From Streptomyces sp. WMMC500 (GTDB lineage Bacteria; Actinomycetota; Actinomycetes; Streptomycetales; Streptomycetaceae): 64,000 nucleotides of DNA. The first letter of the stretch is position 1; every line of letters begins with the position of its first letter. Of this stretch, positions 7,830 through 16,802 are shown piece by piece. Where the stretch lies: the NCBI RefSeq assembly GCF_027497195.1, contig NZ_CP114905.1:4909001-4973000 (forward strand). Direction: 5' to 3'. Below the pieces are notes generated by a model. The model was not told the DNA's origin, did not search any database, and worked only from the letters and a program-made list of their open reading frames with translations. The position numbers and the translations under genes are program-made.

Positions 7830-10145
7830 ATGTCCCAGAAGAGAACGCGCGCCGCGCTCGCAGCCCTGGTCGTGGCCGCCGCCCTGCCGGGTGCCGGGGT
7901 GGCGAGCGCGGATCACGGACCGCAGCGGCCGGCGCGGTCGGCGGTCTTCGAACGCACCGCCACCTACCCGGTCTTCCAGAACCGGCCGGCCGGCGAGGAC
8001 CCGGCGACCGAGACCGTCGCCGAGATCTCGGCGGTCAGCGAGGACGGTCGCACCCTCGTCCACACCGACGCGGCGGCCCGGCGGATCGGCTTTCTCGACA
8101 TCGGGAACCCGCACCGCCCGCGCGGGCTCGGCACCCTGTCGCTGGCGCGGCTCGGCGACGCCGAGGACGAACCCACCTCGGTGTCCGTGGTGGGTTCGTA
8201 CGTCCTCGTCGTGGTGAACACCGGCGCGAGCCACGCCGATCCCTCCGGCCGGCTCGACGTCGTCTCCCTGCGCGATCGCGAGCGCGTCGCGAGCTTCGAC
8301 CTCGGCGGCCAGCCCGACTCCGTGTCGATCAGCAAGGACAAGCGCTACGCCGCCATCGCGATCGAGAACGAGCGCGACGAGGAGGCCGTGCCGCCCGGAG
8401 GGGAGGCGGGGGATCTGCCGCAGGCTCCGGCCGGGTTCGTGCAGATCGTCGACCTCGGCGCCGGCTCGCCGCCGTCGAGGTGGCGTACCCGGCCCGTTCC
8501 GCTGACCCGCGACGACGGCACGCCGCTGCCCGCCCTGGCCGCCGCCGGGATCGCCGCACCCACCGACCCGGAGCCGGAGTACGTCTCCGTCAACAGCCGC
8601 AACCAACTCGCCGTGACGCTCCAGGAGAACAACGGCGTCGTCGTCATCGACCTGCCGACCGGCGACATCACCCGGGCTTTCAGCGCGGGTACGGCGACCG
8701 TGGACGGCATCGACACCGCCGAGGACGGCACGATCGACCTGACCGCCTCGCTCACCGACGCGCCGCGCGAACCCGACGCGCTGGGCTGGATCGACGACCG
8801 CTACCTGGCGACCGCCAACGAGGGCGACTGGCGCGGCGGCACCCGCGGCTGGTCCGTCTTCGACAGCCGCACCGGCGAGGTGGTCTGGGACGCGGGCAAC
8901 AGCTTCGAGCGGCTCGCCGCGCGCCACGGGCTGCACGACGACGACCGGTCCGGGAACAAGGGCACCGAGCCGGAGGGTCTGGCGATCGCCGCGTACGGCG
9001 GCGTGCGCTACGCCTTCGTCGCCTCGGAGCGCAGCAACTTCGTCGCCGTCTACGACATCAGCCGCCCGACCCGGCCCGTCTTCCGCCAGATGCTGCCCAC
9101 CACCAACGGCCCCGAGGGCGTGCTGCCGATCCCGTCGCGCGGCCTGCTCGCGGTCTCCAGCGAGGTCGACGACGCCGGGGCGGGCGTGCGCTCCGCGGTG
9201 AACCTGTTCCGCCTGGGCAGGGGCGCCCCCGGGTTCCCGGACGTCGTCTCGGCCGCGGACCCCGCCGGCGCTCCGCTCGGCTGGGGCGCCCTGGGCGCGC
9301 TCTCCGCCGCACCCGGCAAGGCGCACCAGCTCTCCACCGTCACCGACGCCGCGTACGCCCCGACCAGGATCCTCACCGTCGACGCGGCACGCCGGCCCGC
9401 AGTCCTCACCCGGGCCCTGACCGTCAGGGACACCGAAGGACAGCCCGTCGGCTACGACGCGGAGGGCATCTTCGCCCGGCCGCAGGGCGGTTACTGGCTG
9501 GCCGTGGAGGGCGAGACCGGGGCGGGCAACCGACTGGTGCGGCTCGACCGCGACGGGGTGACCCGGCAGCTCGTCCCGCTGCCGGCGGACGTCGCCGCGG
9601 GCCTCGGCAAGCAGGGCTTCGAGGGAGTCACCGCCACCACCGGCCGGCACGGCCGCGAAATCGTCTGGGCCGCGCTGCAGCGCGAGGTCACGACGGACCC
9701 GGCGGGAGTCGTGCGGCTCGGCCGGTACGACGTCGGGGCCGGCACCTGGAGCTGGTTCGGCTACCGGCTCGGCTCCACCACCACGCCGGGCGACTGGATC
9801 GGCCTCTCCGAGATCACCGCGGTCGGCGACAGGCTCGCCGTCATCGAGCGCGACAAGCTGAACGGCCCGGCAGCCAGGGTCAAGCGGATCTACACGGTCG
9901 ACATGCCCACGTCGGCGGCGCCCTCGGGCACTCTGCCGGTGCTGCGCAAGAAGCTCGCGTACGACGTCCTGCCGGACCTCCGGGCGACGCACGGCTGGAC
10001 GCAGGAGAAGCTCGAAGGGCTGACCGTGGCAGGGGACGGCGAGGTCTACGCCGTCACCGACAACGACGCCCTCCAGGACGCCACCGGTGAAACAGTCTTC
10101 CTGAACCTCGGCTCCCACAAGAGGGTCTTCGGCACACGCGACTGA
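7830..10145 (+). CDS. Secreted phytase-like esterase with beta-propeller
   Basis: This 771-aa exported protein has a Sec-type signal peptide (KRTRAALAALVVAAALPGAG then VASADHG). The N-terminal half contains beta-propeller repeats of the LVIVD / choice-of-anchor type (IGFLDIGNPHRPRGLGTLSL and VAVYDISRPTRPVFRQM). The C-terminal part resembles the 'esterase-like activity of phytase' domain: GYDAEGIFARPQGGYWLAVE, KQGFEGVT and KLEGLTVAGDGEVYAVTDND are typical Glu-Gly-hinge motifs. It probably hydrolyses phosphoesters or related esters outside the cell. The ATG at 7830 follows GGAGGAAA. The upstream PHO-box-like repeat and neighbouring secreted PHP enzyme suggest a phosphate-scavenging group, which is inference. 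Confidence 0.8.
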   Translation: MSQKRTRAALAALVVAAALPGAGVASADHGPQRPARSAVFERTATYPVFQNRPAGEDPATETVAEISAVSEDGRTLVHTDAAARRIGFLDIGNPHRPRGLGTLSLARLGDAEDEPTSVSVVGSYVLVVVNTGASHADPSGRLDVVSLRDRERVASFDLGGQPDSVSISKDKRYAAIAIENERDEEAVPPGGEAGDLPQAPAGFVQIVDLGAGSPPSRWRTRPVPLTRDDGTPLPALAAAGIAAPTDPEPEYVSVNSRNQLAVTLQENNGVVVIDLPTGDITRAFSAGTATVDGIDTAEDGTIDLTASLTDAPREPDALGWIDDRYLATANEGDWRGGTRGWSVFDSRTGEVVWDAGNSFERLAARHGLHDDDRSGNKGTEPEGLAIAAYGGVRYAFVASERSNFVAVYDISRPTRPVFRQMLPTTNGPEGVLPIPSRGLLAVSSEVDDAGAGVRSAVNLFRLGRGAPGFPDVVSAADPAGAPLGWGALGALSAAPGKAHQLSTVTDAAYAPTRILTVDAARRPAVLTRALTVRDTEGQPVGYDAEGIFARPQGGYWLAVEGETGAGNRLVRLDRDGVTRQLVPLPADVAAGLGKQGFEGVTATTGRHGREIVWAALQREVTTDPAGVVRLGRYDVGAGTWSWFGYRLGSTTTPGDWIGLSEITAVGDRLAVIERDKLNGPAARVKRIYTVDMPTSAAPSGTLPVLRKKLAYDVLPDLRATHGWTQEKLEGLTVAGDGEVYAVTDNDALQDATGETVFLNLGSHKRVFGTRD

Positions 10146-10191
10146 ACGACCACGACGCACCTCCACAAGGGTTGGCCGTGCCCGCCGAGGA

Positions 10192-10992
10192 TCACCCCGG
10201 GGGCGGCGGAGGAGGGCCGTCCCGCTCCCGGTCCCGGTCCTGGTCCTGCCGGGGCCGGCTGGGGGCGCCCGCGATGGCGTTCTGGAAGCGGGTGCGCAGG
10301 CCGCTCCAGTGGGCGTCGTGACGGGCCGCGCGGCGGGTGGCGCGGGCGAGCTTGTGCGGGCGGTGGGCGTAGAAGCGGTGTGCCCAGGGTGATGCGGGAC
10401 GGGCCAGGCGGATCGCCCCGACCGCTCCGACCAGGGGGATGACGACGCCGAGCACGCCCATGCGGAACTTGCCCTTGGCGAAGGAGACCACGGCGATGAG
10501 CGTGCCGACGATGAGGTTGACCGCCCACAGGAGCACCCCCTGCTGCTGCGGCCCTCCTTCGTCGTCCACGTCGAAGGGGGACGAGCCGATCAGCACCATG
10601 CCGACGACCACGGCCGTCAGCACGGTGACCTCGACCGACGTGCGGCCCTGCTCGCTCCAGTAGACGTCGTGCAGGTGGACGATCAGGGCGAACTCGTCGA
10701 GCACCAGACCCGTGCCCATGCCGAACACGACGGCGACCACGGACTCGGCGACCACGCCCCCGTCCACGAAGACCGCGCCGAAGCCCCCGATCACCATGAG
10801 GACGACCCCCGGCACCACGTGGTGGATGTGCATCCCGCCGGGGTCGATGTTCCGGAACGGTCCCCTGCCGGCGCGGATCATGCGGGTGATGCCGCGGGTG
10901 ACGAGGAAGGTGACGACCAGGGCCGCCAGGGCCAGCAGTGGGGGTACCCGCGCGGTGTCGACCATGGTGAGGGTGAGCCGGCCGTCGACCAT
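10192..10992 (-). CDS. Conserved polytopic membrane protein
   Basis: This 266-aa protein has about six hydrophobic segments in its first 190 residues and a basic, Arg/His/Pro-rich cytoplasmic tail. Conserved-looking polar motifs sit near the membrane: GGMHIHHVVPG around residue 55 and LDEFALIVHLHDVYW around residue 105. The clustered His, Asp and Glu there could bind a metal or act in catalysis. Relatives in actinobacteria are annotated only as integral membrane proteins. The ATG at 10992 was used; an ATG nine codons later is possible. The gene is convergent with the esterase gene (46-nt gap) and divergent from the DUF4242 gene. Confidence 0.75.
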   Translation of the reverse strand: MVDGRLTLTMVDTARVPPLLALAALVVTFLVTRGITRMIRAGRGPFRNIDPGGMHIHHVVPGVVLMVIGGFGAVFVDGGVVAESVVAVVFGMGTGLVLDEFALIVHLHDVYWSEQGRTSVEVTVLTAVVVGMVLIGSSPFDVDDEGGPQQQGVLLWAVNLIVGTLIAVVSFAKGKFRMGVLGVVIPLVGAVGAIRLARPASPWAHRFYAHRPHKLARATRRAARHDAHWSGLRTRFQNAIAGAPSRPRQDQDRDRERDGPPPPPPG

Positions 10993-11193
10993 GCCGCGTC
11001 TGCACCTTTCGCCTGGACTCGGATGTCTTCCGGCTTATTGTCGCGAAGCGGGCAGCGGAGCGATCACCGCCGCGCCGCGGCCGGCGGTGTCGACCACCCA
11101 GGATGCTCGATCGATGACGCTTGGTCGCTCATCAGGTGCGCTTCCGATGCCGGGTGCAGTATGGAAGTACAGCCGATCGGGAGGTGCATGATC

Positions 11194-11442
11194 ATGGCCG
11201 AGTTCATGGACGTTCACCACGGAATGAAGGGGCTGACGGGCGAGCAACTGCAGGAAGCCCACCGCGCGGACCGGGCCATCGAGGCCGAGGAGGGGGTGCG
11301 CTTCAAGCAAGCCTGGGCGGACCCGCGGTCCGGTGAGGTCTTCTGCCTGTCGGAGGCGCCGTCGGCGGAGGCGGTGATGCGCGTTCACGAGCGCGCCGGC
11401 CACCCGGCCGACGAGATCCATCCGGTGCCGCTCACGGCCTGA
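11194..11442 (+). CDS. DUF4242 small protein (SCO4226-like nickel-binding family)
   Basis: This 82-aa protein begins MAEFMDVHHGMKGLTGEQL and contains FKQAWADPRSGEVFCLSEAP and HPADEIHPV, a good match to the DUF4242 ferredoxin-like fold. The Streptomyces coelicolor member SCO4226 is reported to bind nickel. The His residues at VHHGM and the later EIHPV could be ligands here, by analogy only. The ATG at 11194 lies 9 nt after GGGAGG; the ATG two codons earlier is too close to it. The gene stands alone between a divergent membrane-protein gene and the kinase gene. Confidence 0.85.
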   Translation: MAEFMDVHHGMKGLTGEQLQEAHRADRAIEAEEGVRFKQAWADPRSGEVFCLSEAPSAEAVMRVHERAGHPADEIHPVPLTA

Positions 11443-11605
11443 CACGGGGCCCCGGCGCGGAGACCGTCGCAGCGCTCGGCAGCCGGTGGCGGCCGTCCCG
11501 GCATGAGAACCCGGTGACAGCCTCGTGTCCCACCGCCCGTCGGTAGGTTGGCGTTGTCGCCGCCGGGCGGGGTGGGGCCGGGCGGGGCTCAGGAGGGCGG
11601 GCGGG

Positions 11606-14449
11606 ATGCGCGGGACGGTACTGGACGGGCGGTACACGCTGGTGGAGCGGGTCGGCTCGGGCGGCATGGGCGTGGTGTGGCGGGCTCACGACGCGCGGCT
11701 CGAACGGCACGTCGCCGTCAAGCTGCTGAGGCTGCCGGCCGACACCCCGGCCGCCGCGCGGTCCCGCGCGGCGGCGATGTTCGTACGGGAGTCGCGCGCC
11801 GCCGCGGCGCTGGAGAGCGCGTACATCGTGCCGGTCTTCGACTACGGCAGCGAGGGCGACGACCCGTACCTGGTCATGCCCCTGCTCTCCGGCCGCACCG
11901 TGCGCGACCTGCTCGCCGACGGCCGGCCGTTATCCCTCGACCTGACCGCTCGGGTCGCCGCGCAGACGTGCCGGGCGCTGGAAGTGGCGCACAGGGCCGG
12001 CATCGTGCACCGCGACATCAAGCCCGCCAACGTCATGGTGACGGGCGAGGGCGTCGTGCAGGTCCTCGACTTCGGCATCGCCAAGTTCCTGGACGCCACG
12101 ACCGCGTGGAAGCAGGTGACGACCGAGACCGGCACTCCCGCGGGGACGTTGCGGTACATGGCCCCCGAGCGACTGCTGGGTGAGTCGGTGGACGGGCGCA
12201 CCGACGTGTACTCGTGCGGCGTGATGCTCTACGAGATGCTCGTCGGCCGCCCGCCGTTCGCCACCGACGCCGCGCCCGCGCTCATCCACAGCCATGTGTA
12301 CGAGCCGGCTCCACCGGTGGCCGCCGCACGCCCCGACCTGCCGCCCGGCTGGGGCGCGCTGGTCGCCGAGATGCTGGCCAAGGGCCCGGACGACAGGCCG
12401 GCGGCGGGGGAGGTCGTGCACCGGCTGGCGGCGCTGCAGGCCGTCCGGGGGAACGGAGAGGCGGCGGTCCCAGCGCCAGCCCCGCCTGCGTTGGACGCCG
12501 GGGCGCCGCCGGAGCCGGCAGGGCCGGCGTCGAGCCCTCCGCCCGACACGCCCCCCGCCCCGCCCGCCGCGCCCGACCCCACCGCCGCGCCCCAGCCCAC
12601 CGCCGCACCCGCACCCGCCCCCGCCCCCGAGCCCGCCCCCGCGCCGGACACGGCCCCCGACCCGCCCGCCGCCAAAGCGCCCTCCCGCCGCCGCGCCGCC
12701 ATGTGGGTCACCCTGACCCTCGTCTCAGCCCTCGTCGCGGTGCTCGTCGTCGCCGACCCGTTCGGCGGCGACAGCAGCGAGGGCGACGCCCGTGGATCGC
12801 GCCCCACCCCCGCCACCCCCGTGTCCCGTACCGAGACGCTCACGATCGGCACAGCACAGGACTCCAAGGGCCCGGCGGCCGCCGTGAAGGGTGCGAGCGA
12901 AGGCGGCACGCTCACCGTCGCCGAGACCGCGAGCGTCTACGGCCTCGACCCCGCCAACGTCGGCAACGAGGCCGAACGGGCCCTCGCCCCCCTGGTCTTC
13001 CGCACCCTGACCACCGTCAAGACGCTCCCCGACGGCTCCACCAAGCTGGTCGGCGACCTCGCCACCGACCCGGGCAGGATGTCGGACGGCGGCCGGACGT
13101 GGTCGTTCACGCTGAAGGCGGGCGTGACGTACGAAGACGGCTCCCCGATCACGTCGCGGGACATCGCGCACGGCATCGAGCGCAGCCTCGACACGGACGT
13201 GTCCGACACCACCTCGCTGCTGCTGCCCTGGCTCCTCGGCGAGGGCTACGCCCTGCACCGCTCCGACTCCCCGTCCCTCCCCGGCGACTCCGTCGAGACG
13301 CCCTCCTCCGACGAGATCGTCTTCCATCTCCCGGAGCCCCGCACCGACTTCAACCTGGCCCTGACCGACCCGGCCGCGGCGCCCGTACCCCTGACGGAGG
13401 ACGCCGGCGCGGACTACGGGGAGCGACCCGTCGCGAGCGGCCCGTACAAGCTCGCCGACGTCATCTCACCGTCGAACATCCTGCTGGTCCGGAACCCCGG
13501 CTGGTCCGCATCGACCGACCCGGTGCGCCACGCCTACCCGGACCGGTTCCGGATCGAGACCGGGCTGGCGGAGGGCGACATCCTGGAGAAGATGACGAAC
13601 GCCGAGCCCGGTCGCCCCGTCATCACGCTCACCACGGCGGCCACCGCCGACATCCGCGACCAGGTCGGCACGAACCGGATCGGCACCCTGGAGGCCCGGC
13701 CCCTGACCACCGAGGGGTACGTTGTCGACACCAAGCGGCTGCCGGACGTACGGGTGCGCCGGGCCCTCGTCACGGCGTTCCCGCCCTCGGCGGCGGACCC
13801 CGACGGACCCTCCGGCTCCGCCCCTGCCACCCATCTGATCCCCCCGGGCCTGCGCGGCTCCCGGGACTTCGACCTCTACCAACCGGGCCCCGACGGCGAC
13901 CCGGCCGCGGCCCGCGCCCTGCTGGAGGAGGCGGACGCGGTCGGCACCCCCATCACCGTCGGCAGCACGACGGACGTGACGGCCGCCCGCGACATCGCCA
14001 CGGCCCTCGACGAGGCCGGCTTCGAGGCGACGGTGAAGGAGATCGGCTACGGCGACGTCCACGGCGCGATCGACCCGGCCGAGAAGGGCGACGCGGACCT
14101 GTACCCCCTGGCCCTGACCGCCACCTGGCCCACCTCCAGCGCCCTCTTCACCCCCCACCTCGACGCCACCTCCCCGTACGCCACGCTCCTCGCCCGCCTG
14201 GACGACCAGGCCGTCCGCGCCCAACTGCAGAAGGCGAAAGCCACGGAGGGCTTCGCGGCGGCGGCGAAGGAGTGGGCCGAACTCGACCGGATGCTCATGG
14301 AACGCGCCGTGATGGCCCCGACCCACGTGCCGACTCACACCTACCTGCACACCAAGGACGCGGCCGGCCTCACAGTCGGGCCGAACGGGGTCTCCGCTCT
14401 CACGGCTTACGTAGTCGGCGAGGAGAAGGAAGCACCAGACGAAGGCTGA
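11606..14449 (+). CDS. Ser/Thr protein kinase fused to a family-5 solute-binding protein
   Basis: This 947-aa receptor-like kinase has a complete N-terminal kinase domain at about 9-270: glycine loop GSGGMG (17-22), Lys39 in VAVK, HRD with Asp137 in HRDIKPAN, and DFG at Asp155. A Pro/Ala-rich juxtamembrane linker (about 285-360) leads to one TM helix near 366-386. The extracellular part from about 433 is a nearly full-length SBP_bac_5 (oligopeptide/nickel-binding type) domain, with GGTLTVAETASVYGLDPANV, then TWSFTLKAGVTYEDGSPITS and VASGPYKL. The simplest reading is a kinase that senses an extracellular peptide or solute. No permease or ATPase genes are adjacent, so import is unlikely. The ATG at 11606 follows AGGAGG. 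Confidence 0.9.
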   Translation: MRGTVLDGRYTLVERVGSGGMGVVWRAHDARLERHVAVKLLRLPADTPAAARSRAAAMFVRESRAAAALESAYIVPVFDYGSEGDDPYLVMPLLSGRTVRDLLADGRPLSLDLTARVAAQTCRALEVAHRAGIVHRDIKPANVMVTGEGVVQVLDFGIAKFLDATTAWKQVTTETGTPAGTLRYMAPERLLGESVDGRTDVYSCGVMLYEMLVGRPPFATDAAPALIHSHVYEPAPPVAAARPDLPPGWGALVAEMLAKGPDDRPAAGEVVHRLAALQAVRGNGEAAVPAPAPPALDAGAPPEPAGPASSPPPDTPPAPPAAPDPTAAPQPTAAPAPAPAPEPAPAPDTAPDPPAAKAPSRRRAAMWVTLTLVSALVAVLVVADPFGGDSSEGDARGSRPTPATPVSRTETLTIGTAQDSKGPAAAVKGASEGGTLTVAETASVYGLDPANVGNEAERALAPLVFRTLTTVKTLPDGSTKLVGDLATDPGRMSDGGRTWSFTLKAGVTYEDGSPITSRDIAHGIERSLDTDVSDTTSLLLPWLLGEGYALHRSDSPSLPGDSVETPSSDEIVFHLPEPRTDFNLALTDPAAAPVPLTEDAGADYGERPVASGPYKLADVISPSNILLVRNPGWSASTDPVRHAYPDRFRIETGLAEGDILEKMTNAEPGRPVITLTTAATADIRDQVGTNRIGTLEARPLTTEGYVVDTKRLPDVRVRRALVTAFPPSAADPDGPSGSAPATHLIPPGLRGSRDFDLYQPGPDGDPAAARALLEEADAVGTPITVGSTTDVTAARDIATALDEAGFEATVKEIGYGDVHGAIDPAEKGDADLYPLALTATWPTSSALFTPHLDATSPYATLLARLDDQAVRAQLQKAKATEGFAAAAKEWAELDRMLMERAVMAPTHVPTHTYLHTKDAAGLTVGPNGVSALTAYVVGEEKEAPDEG

Positions 14450-14585
14450 TAAACCGCAACGCAACGGACGCGGCGCACCCCGAGCGCTCCACGGCGGAGG
14501 AGACGAGATTCGACCAAGGCTCGTGTACGGATGTGGACAAGCCTGAATGAGGTGGTCGGTGTTCACGTGGGCGTGGAGGTGGCCT

Positions 14586-15668
14586 CTAAGGCCGCCCGAT
14601 CCTATTGAGGCGCTGGACCACGGTTTCCATGTGGTGGGACGTTGCCCACGCCAGCCATTGGGAAGGGCCGCCGGCCCTGCCCGAGCCCCGGGTCCGGCGG
14701 GCGCAGGAGAGTAGCTCCTCGTCGCCCCAGGAGGTGCGTGCTCCTGCGGTCGGCCAGTCGGGGGACTGCGTGAGTTCGGAGCACAGCGTCATGAAGTCGT
14801 CGTTGCCCGGAAGGCGTCGGTCGTAGATGCGTACCTGCCATTGCTCGCCGACGGTGTAGGCGAGGAACGGGTCGGGGGCGCTGGACGGAGCGGCGGGCGG
14901 TCGATGCGGGTGGACCACACCGTAGTCGGAGAAGTCGAGCCTGGAATCGGGGAGCTCTGAGGTCACTCGCCGCCAGAGCGACGCGTCGTAGCGGAGATAT
15001 GGATGTGGTTGGCGGCGCGGCAGTTCCGCCAGCTCTACCGGGTGTGGGAAGGCGCCTGAGGAGACGGCGAGTAGCTGCCAGTCGGTCTCGGAGAGCGCTT
15101 GGACGGCCTTGACGACGAGCGTGGTGTGCGTGGTCAGGGTTGTCTCGCCCGACACTGCGCCGACATCGATTATCAACCGTACGTTGTGCGGCCGTTGCCC
15201 AGCCCGTTCCAGGAGGTCCCGCACGTGATCGACGGTGTGATGGGGATTGGCTTCCATCTGGTGGAGGGCAACGCGGACGCAGATTCCACGGCGGTGCTGG
15301 GCAGCGGCATGTCGTGCCGCAGCCACTGTGGGTGCCGGGGAGTCGGGCCGCAGGACGGGGATCACACGTGGCATGTCACCAGCGAGACAGCGTTGGGATA
15401 TGTGAAAGAGCGGTGTATGCACGAGGTCGCGTAGCTGATGCGTGAGCGGTGCGTGGCATTCCACCGCGATGTCCAGAGCCGATCCTGGTTCCAGGGGCTG
15501 GTGATCCAGGTGTTTCAGAAAGGTGGGCACGACTGACCGTGATTGATCATGGATGAGGTGGAAGAGCGGGAGTATTCTGTGCTCTGTGGCGGGGTATAAA
15601 TGCGCGAGTGCCGAAAATTCCCAGCGCAATCCTTTGAGGATCGGGATGTACAGTGTCAACAGTCGCAC
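14586..15668 (-). CDS. Beta family protein (phage T4 beta-like)
   Basis: This 360-aa protein resembles the 'beta family' (Beta_protein, named after a phage T4 protein). The start LYIPILKGLRWEFSALAHL, then ILPLFHL, matches the conserved (Y)xPIL(K)xRxxExxAL...PLxE opening. VRLIIDVGAVSG and GNDDFMTLCSELTQSPDW follow in the usual order. The biochemical role is unknown to me; relatives cluster with mobile and defence genes. The GTG at 15668 brings the start close to the conserved region; a TTG at 15755 would add 29 residues, so the start is uncertain. Local base composition is less GC-rich than its neighbours, consistent with transfer. Confidence 0.65.
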   Translation of the reverse strand: MRLLTLYIPILKGLRWEFSALAHLYPATEHRILPLFHLIHDQSRSVVPTFLKHLDHQPLEPGSALDIAVECHAPLTHQLRDLVHTPLFHISQRCLAGDMPRVIPVLRPDSPAPTVAAARHAAAQHRRGICVRVALHQMEANPHHTVDHVRDLLERAGQRPHNVRLIIDVGAVSGETTLTTHTTLVVKAVQALSETDWQLLAVSSGAFPHPVELAELPRRQPHPYLRYDASLWRRVTSELPDSRLDFSDYGVVHPHRPPAAPSSAPDPFLAYTVGEQWQVRIYDRRLPGNDDFMTLCSELTQSPDWPTAGARTSWGDEELLSCARRTRGSGRAGGPSQWLAWATSHHMETVVQRLNRIGRP

Positions 15669-15776
15669 CCCCGGAAAGCGAGTCCCCGCTCCGTGACCTG
15701 GTACTTCCTCAGAGTCCGGCGGTGAAATGGCCCGGGCAAGTGCATATTCGGTCAATGCGGTCCAGTTTCGGAAGTC

Positions 15777-15974
15777 TCATGTGTCACTTCCATGCGCAAT
15801 AGGCGCCCCTTTACTGTCTTCGGCGGGCCTGGATGCTTGAGGGTGCAGGGCGTAGATGTGTATGAGGCGGCGGGTTGGCACCGGTGGTTGCGGGAGGAGG
15901 ACTTTGGTGAGGTTGGTGAGGGGCTGTCGGTTGTGGCGGGAGGCGATCTCGTCGTGCGGATACTCGAGGAGGTG
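15777..15974 (-). pseudogene. Coding-like remnant without a start
   Basis: Directly after the stop of the toxin-like gene, a different frame stays open for 66 codons. It shows strongly GC-rich third positions in its first 40 codons (HLLEYPHDEIASRHNRQPLT, then NLTKVLLPQPPVPTRRLIHI). No start codon with a ribosome site is present. It looks like the C-terminal remnant of a displaced gene, of unknown family. Alternatively it is chance coding bias in a short interval. Confidence 0.3.
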
Positions 15975-15975
15975 C

Positions 15976-16239
15976 CTATCCGAGCCAGACGACTCTCACG
16001 ATGGAGATCGCGCGCATCCGTTCCGGTGCGAGATACATGAAGTAGCCGCGGCCACCGAAGATGTCCAGGGTCCGGAGGCCACCGCCGTGGGCAGGGCCGC
16101 GGCCGGCGGTTGCGGCGTCGTAGCCGAGGATCGCGAGCTGCTCTGCGAGTCGTTCGACCTCTGTGATGACCTCGACCGGAAGGCCGTCGGTGACGTGCGC
16201 GGTGTCAGGGTTGTAGTGCCAGGTCCAGTCGTCGCTCAC
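15976..16239 (-). CDS. RelE/ParE-like small protein, putative toxin
   Basis: This 87-aa protein has the size and layout of a RelE/ParE-fold toxin. A beta-strand start (WTWHYNPDTAHVTDGLP) leads to a helix (VEVITEVERLAEQLAILG), then LRTLDIFGGRGYFMYLAPER and a last strand RAISIVRVVWL. Its start overlaps the stop of the upstream DUF6247 gene by 4 nt (ATGA), the classic arrangement of an antitoxin-first pair. The RelE assignment rests on pattern and context rather than diagnostic residues. A typical target would be ribosome-bound mRNA or gyrase, unproven here. Confidence 0.55.
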   Translation of the reverse strand: MSDDWTWHYNPDTAHVTDGLPVEVITEVERLAEQLAILGYDAATAGRGPAHGGGLRTLDIFGGRGYFMYLAPERMRAISIVRVVWLG

Positions 16240-16589
16240 CCGGCGACCTCGCGCTGGGCTGCGGCCAAGAGCTGCTGGATCTCCGCCACTAGTGGGTTGA
16301 CCTCTTCAGGGGTGCTGGCTGCTTCGACGGCCGCTTCCAGTTGTCGCAAGCGGGCGGCCTGCTCCGGGCGGCGCTGTATTGCCACGAACTCGCCCCAGTA
16401 CTGGAGGAATGCGCGGAGAGGGGCGATCGTGCTCTGTGCTGCCGCCTGCTCGGCCGCTCGGTCGAGGTGGTCGGCGAAGGCGGGCAGCTGGGCCGGAGCG
16501 ATCTGGGCGATGGCGGTGCGCAGCGCGGCCGGGGTGAGTGCGGGCATAGCGATCAAGGGTCCGCTGGAGGTGAAGTGCTGCTCGGTCAT
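16236..16589 (-). CDS. DUF6247 family protein, putative antitoxin partner
   Basis: This 117-aa helical protein reads MPALTPAALRTAIAQIAPAQ, then LPAFADHLDRAAEQA and LRAFLQYWGEFVAIQRRPEQ. That pattern fits DUF6247, a Streptomyces family often encoded directly before a short RelE-like gene, as here. The ATG at 16589 has GGGGAGCAGCG just upstream. An antitoxin role (binding the downstream protein and the shared promoter) is inferred from order and overlap. The N-terminal SGPLIAMPALTP lacks an obvious helix-turn-helix. Confidence 0.6.
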   Translation of the reverse strand: MTEQHFTSSGPLIAMPALTPAALRTAIAQIAPAQLPAFADHLDRAAEQAAAQSTIAPLRAFLQYWGEFVAIQRRPEQAARLRQLEAAVEAASTPEEVNPLVAEIQQLLAAAQREVAG

Positions 16590-16802
16590 CGCTGCTCCCC
16601 TGGGCAGCCGGCTGACCGGCCACCTGACACTGTCGCCGTCCTGGCGTCACCATCGTATCTAGCGGGACGAGCGCGGGAGCGGGAACGGACGGGGACCGGG
16701 TTGTCGGACTCGCAGGGCACAGAGCGCGTGCATCCCAAAGGCCCGTTTCACTTCTTCGTGGGGCTCATGGGCGAGCCTGGAAGTGAGGCCAGGGCATGCG
16801 TG

